From assembly GCA_943372725.1 (NCBI GenBank), contig CALRZT010000169.1, forward strand, positions 1 to 10,255: a stretch of 10,255 bases of DNA, given 5' to 3'. The position numbers and the translations under genes were made by a program. Under the pieces are notes generated by a model. That model had not been told where the DNA came from. It saw only the letters and a list, made by a program, of their open reading frames with translations, and ran no database searches. The stretch is from CAMDHY01 sp943372725. Its GTDB lineage: Bacteria; Pseudomonadota; Alphaproteobacteria; Rhizobiales; Segnochrobactraceae. Below, in pieces: positions 6,266 to 10,255 of this stretch (positions are counted from its first letter, which is position 1; the number at the start of each line of letters is the position of its first letter).

Positions 6266-6829
6266 ATGGCGGATCGCGGCAGGATGGGGTCGAGCGGGTT
6301 TCTGGTGCGGATCGCGGGACCGGTGGTCGCCGCGGCGCTCGTCGTCGCGGGTTGTTCGAACGGCGATACCGGCGGCGTCGCGGATGTGGTCAATCCCGCC
6401 CTGACGCCGGCGCCGGTCGGCGTGGCCGGCACCATCGCGCCGCTCGGACCGGCCGCCGTCGGGACCGCCAGCTTCGCCTTCGAGCCGTTCACCGGCGTTC
6501 CCGGCAACGCGGCCGATGAGCTGACCCGCCGCATCGACGACGTCTCCGATCGCGAGGGCCTCAACATCGTGCGCCGCGTCGGCGCCCCTGCGACGTTCCG
6601 CGTCAAGGGCTACCTGACGGCGATCGGCAACCCGACGTCGACGACCCTCTCCTACATCTACGACGTCTACGACGGCTCCGGCCGGCGCGTGCACCGCATC
6701 GCAGGGCAGGAGCCCTCCGGCGGCACCTCCGGCGACCCGTGGTCGGGCATCACCGACGAGACGCTGGTGGTGGTGGCGGAGCGTACGGTGGCCGCCCTGA
6801 AGGCCTGGCTCGCCTCCGGCAGCGTCTGA
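6266..6829 (+). CDS. Lipoprotein of unknown function
   Basis: The 187-aa product begins with a lipoprotein signal peptide: a charged N-region (MADRGR), a hydrophobic stretch (about 12-28) and the lipobox VAGC with Cys30 as the lipidation site. It would therefore be processed by signal peptidase II and anchored in a membrane facing the periplasm. After a Pro/Ala/Gly-rich linker (about 35-65) comes a compact domain with FAFEPFTGVPGNAADEL, FRVKGYLTAIGNP, YIYDVYDGSGRRVHRIAGQE and a C-terminal helix ending in TVAALKAWL. I know similar unnamed lipoproteins only as conserved hypotheticals of Hyphomicrobiales and assign no function. The start is uncertain. ATG 6266 has GGGAGG (6249-6254) at a long 11-nt spacing; a GTG at 6236 and an ATG at 6284 are also in frame, and all keep the lipobox. 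It stands between a terminator and the prs promoter candidate, so it is probably monocistronic. Confidence 0.8.
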   Translation: MADRGRMGSSGFLVRIAGPVVAAALVVAGCSNGDTGGVADVVNPALTPAPVGVAGTIAPLGPAAVGTASFAFEPFTGVPGNAADELTRRIDDVSDREGLNIVRRVGAPATFRVKGYLTAIGNPTSTTLSYIYDVYDGSGRRVHRIAGQEPSGGTSGDPWSGITDETLVVVAERTVAALKAWLASGSV

Positions 6830-6856
6830 GCCGGCGAAGGATTGCGGCCTCCGCGG

Positions 6857-6885
6857 TTGTCGGCGCGGGGGAGGGTTGCTAGAGA
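6857..6885 (+). promoter_or_regulatory. prs: Promoter candidate for prs
   Basis: TTGTCG (6857-6862, 4/6) and TAGAGA (6880-6885, 3/6) are separated by 17 nt. Transcription would start near 6892 and give a leader of about 63 nt. That leader holds a small hairpin CCGGC/GCCGG with a 7-nt loop (about 6902-6918) and the GGAGGA Shine-Dalgarno (6938-6943). Confidence 0.4.
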
Positions 6886-6954
6886 GACCGCGACCTTCCC
6901 GCCGGCGCCCCGTGCCGGCACTGCACGACCCTTCCCTGGAGGACGATCGCCGGC

Positions 6955-7887
<933 letters not shown>

Positions 7888-7936
7888 GCCGGCGCTTCGA
7901 CGACCGGGGCGGCGCGAACGGCCCCTCTCGCAAACG

Positions 7937-7952
7937 GCCCGCTAGAACGGGC
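7937..7952. repeat. Palindrome next to the -35 box of the DUF2794 gene
   Basis: GCCCG (7937-7941), CTAGAA and CGGGC (7948-7952) form a perfect 5-6-5 inverted repeat. It abuts the TTGCCA box at 7953. It could be an operator or a small hairpin. No T-run follows, so a terminator is less likely. Confidence 0.35.
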
Positions 7953-7981
7953 TTGCCAGCCGCCGCTCCCGCCCCGACTAT
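7953..7981 (+). promoter_or_regulatory. Promoter candidate for the DUF2794 gene
   Basis: TTGCCA (7953-7958, 5/6) and GACTAT (7976-7981, 3/6, keeping the conserved A2 and T6) are separated by 17 nt. Transcription would start near 7988, about 23 nt before the TTG start at 8011. Confidence 0.4.
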
Positions 7982-7998
7982 GACGGCGGGATGACGAC

Positions 7999-8013
7999 GG
8001 GAGGCGCGTTTTG
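7999..8013 (+). promoter_or_regulatory. Shine-Dalgarno and TTG start of the DUF2794 gene
   Basis: GGGAGG (7999-8004), then 6 nt, then TTG (8011-8013). The strong site supports the rare TTG start over the ATG at 7991, which is in another frame, and over the in-frame GTG at 8176, which lacks a good site. Confidence 0.6.
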
Positions 8014-8478
8014 GACGACGCGGAAGCCAGTCCGGACAGCCGCGCCAGCGCGGCGATCGTGTCGATCGCCGCGCCGCGGGGATCGGGTGGGACGAGTTCG
8101 GCCGCAGCCGTTGGGCCATCGCATGGGTCCGCGGGCGGGAGCCCGCCGGCGGCGAGCCAGCCGCAGGCCACCCCGGTGACGAGCTTCGATCGCCGGGAGC
8201 TCTCGAGCATTCTCAAGGTCTACGGCCGCAAGGTCGCCGAGGGCGAGTGGCGCGACTACGCCATCGATTTCCGCCGCGACGAGGCGGTGTTCTCGATCTT
8301 CCGGCGGGCGAGCGAGATGCCGCTGTTCCGCATCGTCAAGGACATGCGGCTTGCCCGGCGGCAGGGCGCCTATTCGGTCGTCGCCGCCGGCGGCATGATC
8401 CTGAAGCGCGGCTCCGACCTCGAGCGCGTGCTGGCGGTGCTCGACAAGAAGCGCTCGCTCAGGCTGGTCGACGCCTGA
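8011..8478 (+). CDS. DUF2794-like alphaproteobacterial protein
   Basis: The 155-aa product has two parts. Residues 1 to about 55 are a low-complexity Ala/Ser/Gly/Pro-rich tail, probably disordered. Residues 56-153 match my recollection of the DUF2794 family of Alphaproteobacteria: SFDRRELSSILKVYGRKVAE (58-77), GEWRDYAIDF (78-87), VFSIFRRASEMPLFRIVK (93-110), ARRQGAYSVVAAGGMILKRG (115-134) and the basic end DKKRSLRLVD. The function of the family is unknown to me. There is no signal peptide or membrane segment, so it should be cytoplasmic. The TTG start is chosen for its strong Shine-Dalgarno; the core alone (from a GTG at 8176) would be about 100 aa. It runs convergently to the thiolase gene, with 13 nt between the two stop codons. 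Confidence 0.85.
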   Translation: MDDAEASPDSRASAAIVSIAAPRGSGGTSSAAAVGPSHGSAGGSPPAASQPQATPVTSFDRRELSSILKVYGRKVAEGEWRDYAIDFRRDEAVFSIFRRASEMPLFRIVKDMRLARRQGAYSVVAAGGMILKRGSDLERVLAVLDKKRSLRLVDA

Positions 8479-8487
8479 CGGCGTCGA
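8468..8487. terminator. Hairpin over the stop codon, between convergent genes
   Basis: TCGACGCC (8468-8475), loop TGAC (8476-8479) and GGCGTCGA (8480-8487) make a perfect 8-bp stem. The TGA stop of the DUF2794 gene lies in the loop. No T-run follows on either strand, so termination would be weak or factor-assisted. Its place between two convergent 3' ends suggests a shared two-way terminator or 3'-end stabiliser. Confidence 0.4.
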
Positions 8488-8491
8488 AGAG

Positions 8492-9658
8492 CTACCGCAC
8501 CGCCTGCAGGATCGACACGTAGTTCGCCACCGCGGCGCCGCCCATGTTGAACAGGCCGGCGAGCTCGGCGTCCTTCACCTGCATGTCGCCGGCCGTGCCG
8601 GTGAGCTGCATGGCGCAGAGCGCGTGCATCGAGACGCCGGTGGCGCCGATCGGGTGGCCCTTCGACTTCAGGCCGCCCGAGGGGTTGACCGGCAGCCGGC
8701 CGCCGATGGCGCTGTGGCCGTCGCGGATGACGTCGGCGCCGCGGCCGGGGGCGGCGAGCCCCATCGCCTCGTACTCGATGAGCTCGGCGATGGTGAAGCA
8801 GTCGTGGGTCTCGACGAGATCGAGGTCGTCGAGGGTCAGGCGCGCCCCGGTGAGCGCCCGCGACCATGCCTCGCCGCAGCCCTCGAAGCGGACGATGTCG
8901 CGGCGCGACATCGGCAGGAAGTCCTGCACGTGCGACGCGGCGCGGATCGCCACCGCCCGCTCCATGCCGAGCGCCGTCGGCATGTCGGCGAGCACGATCG
9001 CCGCCGCGCCGTCGGAGACGAGCGAGCAGTCGGTGCGCTTCAGCGGCCCGGCGACGCGCGGGTTCTTCTCGCTCTCCGTGCGGCAGAACTCGTAGCCGAG
9101 GTCCTTGCGCATCTGCGCGAACGGGTTGGCGACGCCGTGCTTGTGGTTCTTGGCGGCGATCGCCGCGAGCGCGTCGGACTGGTCGCCGTAGCGCTGGAAA
9201 TAGGCCTCGGCGATGCGCCCGAAGACGCCGGCGAAGCCCGCCGGGGTGTCGCCCTCCTCGGCGAGATAGGACGCGCGCAGCAGGTTCTGGCCGATCTGCG
9301 GGCCGGGGGTGTCGGTCATCTTCTCGACGCCGACGACGAGGACGATCCGCGCCGCGCCGGCGGCGATCGCCCTCACACCCTGGTGGACGGCCGCCGAGCC
9401 GGTGGCGCAGGCGTTCTCGACGCGGGTCGCCCGCTTGAAGCGCAGGGCCGGGTCGGCCTGCAGCACCAGCGAGGCGGTGAAGTCCTGGGCGGAGAAGCCG
9501 GCATTGAAGTGGCCGAGGAAGATCTCGTCGACGTCGGCGGCGGCGACGCCGGCGTGGGCGAGGGCGCCGCGGGCGACGCCGACGACGAGGCTCTCGACGG
9601 TCTCGCCGTCGTGCCGTCCGAACGGGCTGTGCGCCCAGCCCACGATCGCCGCCGTCAT
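8492..9658 (-). CDS. Thiolase family protein (SCP-x / acetyl-CoA acetyltransferase type)
   Basis: The 388-aa product is a thiolase-fold protein. The nucleophile Cys84 lies in ENACATGSAA (81-90). His285 in HDCFT (285-289) replaces the NEAFA motif of classical thiolases, and GHPIGATG (334-341) brings the catalytic His335. Near the end, FNMGGAAVANYV (370-381) stands where classical enzymes have the second Cys (CxGGGxG), so this belongs to the SCP-x/lipid-transfer-type thiolases. Family members cleave or form acyl-CoA chains, for example in fatty-acid or sterol degradation; the substrate here is unknown. The ATG at 9658 is chosen because GGAG (9666-9669 on the minus strand) lies 7 nt upstream and MTAAIVGWAHSPFG is a typical N-terminus; the frame continues open to 9934. 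It is divergent from the HTH gene. No DUF35/OB-fold partner gene, often found beside such thiolases, is in the window. Confidence 0.9.
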   Translation of the reverse strand: MTAAIVGWAHSPFGRHDGETVESLVVGVARGALAHAGVAAADVDEIFLGHFNAGFSAQDFTASLVLQADPALRFKRATRVENACATGSAAVHQGVRAIAAGAARIVLVVGVEKMTDTPGPQIGQNLLRASYLAEEGDTPAGFAGVFGRIAEAYFQRYGDQSDALAAIAAKNHKHGVANPFAQMRKDLGYEFCRTESEKNPRVAGPLKRTDCSLVSDGAAAIVLADMPTALGMERAVAIRAASHVQDFLPMSRRDIVRFEGCGEAWSRALTGARLTLDDLDLVETHDCFTIAELIEYEAMGLAAPGRGADVIRDGHSAIGGRLPVNPSGGLKSKGHPIGATGVSMHALCAMQLTGTAGDMQVKDAELAGLFNMGGAAVANYVSILQAVR

Positions 9659-9820
9659 CGCCGCTCTCCGTTCCGTGCCCCTTGCGAGCTGATATGGCAT
9701 GCCGTCGGGGGTGTTGAAAGACCAGCGGGGGTGGCCGACGGTTGCCGAGGCACGCCGCCGATGACACGATCGGGCAGGAATTCGGGGCTTTGCCGGCAGG
9801 CCGGCGGCTGGGAGGACGAT
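9659..9820. promoter_or_regulatory. Divergent control region between thiolase and HTH gene
   Basis: For the thiolase, TTCAAC (9718-9713) and CATATC (9696-9691) on the minus strand, 16 nt apart, are a weak promoter candidate that would start transcription near 9684. The palindrome GGCATGCC (9696-9703) lies between and touching these boxes, where a repressor could act. On the plus strand TTGAAA (9714-9719) is a good -35-like box, but 17 nt further there is only a poor -10. Purine-rich Shine-Dalgarno sites lie at both ends. Confidence 0.35.
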
Positions 9821-9823
9821 GTG
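9811..9823 (+). promoter_or_regulatory. Shine-Dalgarno and GTG start of the HTH gene
   Basis: GGAGG (9811-9815), then 5 nt, then GTG (9821-9823). This fixes the start; the frame is open far upstream, but only as antisense to the thiolase gene. Confidence 0.6.
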
Positions 9824-10093
9824 CTGACGGGTGGGCAGGTGCGGGCGGCGCGCGCCATGCTGCGCTGGGAGATCGCCGATCTCGCGGCGGCGGCGGGCGT
9901 CCCGGAAGCGGACATCGCCCGCGTCGAGGCGCACGACGGCCCGTCGCCGGAGGACGTCGATCTCGCGTCCCTCGCCCGCGCCCTGGAGGAGGGTGGCATC
10001 GAGCTGCTCGACGGCGGCGCGCCCGGCGTGCGGCTGCGGCCGCGGGCGGGAAGCCTGCGGCCCGAGGAGCTCAACGCCGAGAACGACGGCTGA
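9821..10093 (+). CDS. Small XRE-type helix-turn-helix regulator
   Basis: The 90-aa product resembles the short XRE-like regulators common in Alphaproteobacteria. The helix-turn-helix region covers about 3-37 (LTGGQVRAARAMLRWEIADL followed by AAAAGVPEADIARVE). A second half ends in GIELLDGGAPGVRLRP (59-74), which matches the 'GVEF...GGGPGVRL' tail of this class. The tail after 75 is polar and probably flexible. In typical relatives the first helix pair reads like LGWSQEDLA; here WEIADLAA stands instead, a normal degree of drift. It is divergent from the thiolase gene, so it may control that gene and itself through the region 9659-9820 (inference from position). The GTG start at 9821 rests on the Shine-Dalgarno GGAGG. 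Its ligand is unknown. Confidence 0.8.
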   Translation: MLTGGQVRAARAMLRWEIADLAAAAGVPEADIARVEAHDGPSPEDVDLASLARALEEGGIELLDGGAPGVRLRPRAGSLRPEELNAENDG

Positions 10094-10255
10094 GGAGATC
10101 GCGGCCGGCCGTGCCGGCGCGCTCGCCGGCGCGTTCCTGAACGCTTTCCGCCGGCCCCGGAACGTGGTAGCGGAGATCGCAATCCGCGGCGCTCGGCGCG
10201 GCGCCGCCCCGCGGCGCCGCGCTTAGCCCGTTTATCTCGTCCGAACGACCCTGCG
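10094..10255. other. Right-edge region without a supported gene
   Basis: No plus-strand start with a Shine-Dalgarno leads to an open frame to the edge. The stretch holds several short inverted repeats (TTCCG/CGGAA at 10146-10162, GCGGA/TCCGC at 10170-10187) and the long palindrome at 10196-10222. A minus-strand gene entering from the right could end at the TAA at 10234-10232, but only 7 codons would be inside the window. Confidence 0.5.
10196..10222. terminator. Perfect 12-bp GC palindrome, probable terminator hairpin
   Basis: GCGCGGCGCCGC (10196-10207), loop CCC (10208-10210) and GCGGCGCCGCGC (10211-10222) make a perfect 12-bp stem. TTAGCCCGTTTATC follows, which is only modestly T-rich. It lies about 100 nt after the HTH stop. 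The stem is strong enough to stall polymerase, but the missing T-run leaves a binding site or a shared convergent terminator possible. Confidence 0.5.

Larger units (their letters stand above)
7888..8010 (+). other. prs to DUF2794 intergenic region with hairpins
   Basis: A weak hairpin GGGGC/GCCCC (7906-7910 and 7921-7925) with a 10-nt loop and the short run TCTCG could be a poor terminator for prs. A palindrome (7937-7952) and a promoter candidate (7953-7981) follow. There is no gene in it. Confidence 0.35.

Noticed and set aside
8624..10093. 489-codon open frame on the plus strand, ending with the HTH gene
   Set aside because: The part before 9821 is antisense to the thiolase and looks like noise. 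Only the last 90 codons, after the GGAGG site, form a real protein.

Overview
The window is very GC-rich (roughly 70% or more by eye) with strong G/C bias at third codon positions. Gene content points to an alphaproteobacterium, most likely of the Hyphomicrobiales (Rhizobiales) type. The main pointers are the split XdhC pair followed by a molybdopterin-binding/nucleotidyltransferase fusion, a DUF2794-like protein, and a lipoprotein and small HTH regulator in the style of that order. No mobile element, CRISPR array, tRNA or rRNA is visible. This looks like ordinary chromosomal housekeeping and metabolic sequence, not a genomic island.

Layout. Positions 1-315 hold no convincing complete gene. 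They contain a bulged inverted repeat, weak outward-facing promoter-like boxes, and possibly the first codons of a minus-strand gene leaving the left edge. Positions 316-3009 form a tight plus-strand operon for molybdenum hydroxylase maturation: XdhC N-terminal domain, XdhC Rossmann domain, and a MoeA-like/MocA-like fusion that overlaps the previous gene by 4 nt. Positions 3083-4555 encode AMP nucleosidase (amn). Positions 4602-6155 hold a small cupin and an M24 'pita-bread' protein that has lost the usual metal ligands. The cupin start coincides with the predicted transcription start of a good promoter. A clear intrinsic terminator (6176-6208) closes that unit. A lipoprotein of unknown function follows at 6266-6829. 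Ribose-phosphate pyrophosphokinase (prs, 6955-7887) has its own promoter candidate. A DUF2794-like protein with a TTG start (8011-8478) converges on a minus-strand SCP-x-type thiolase (8492-9658). The thiolase is divergent from a small XRE-type HTH regulator (9821-10093). A perfect 12-bp GC palindrome (10196-10222) lies near the right edge.

How they fit. XdhC proteins and a MocA-like transferase prepare molybdenum cofactor for xanthine dehydrogenase/CO dehydrogenase-type enzymes, whose structural genes are not in the window. Amn releases ribose 5-phosphate and adenine from AMP, and Prs turns ribose 5-phosphate and ATP into PRPP and AMP. A loose purine/ribose-phosphate theme therefore runs through the window, but that link is inference. 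I found no convincing undescribed multi-gene system. The items most worth a second look are the metal-ligand-less M24/cupin pair with its apparently leaderless start, the mirrored inverted repeat upstream of the xdhC operon, and the thiolase/HTH divergent promoter region.
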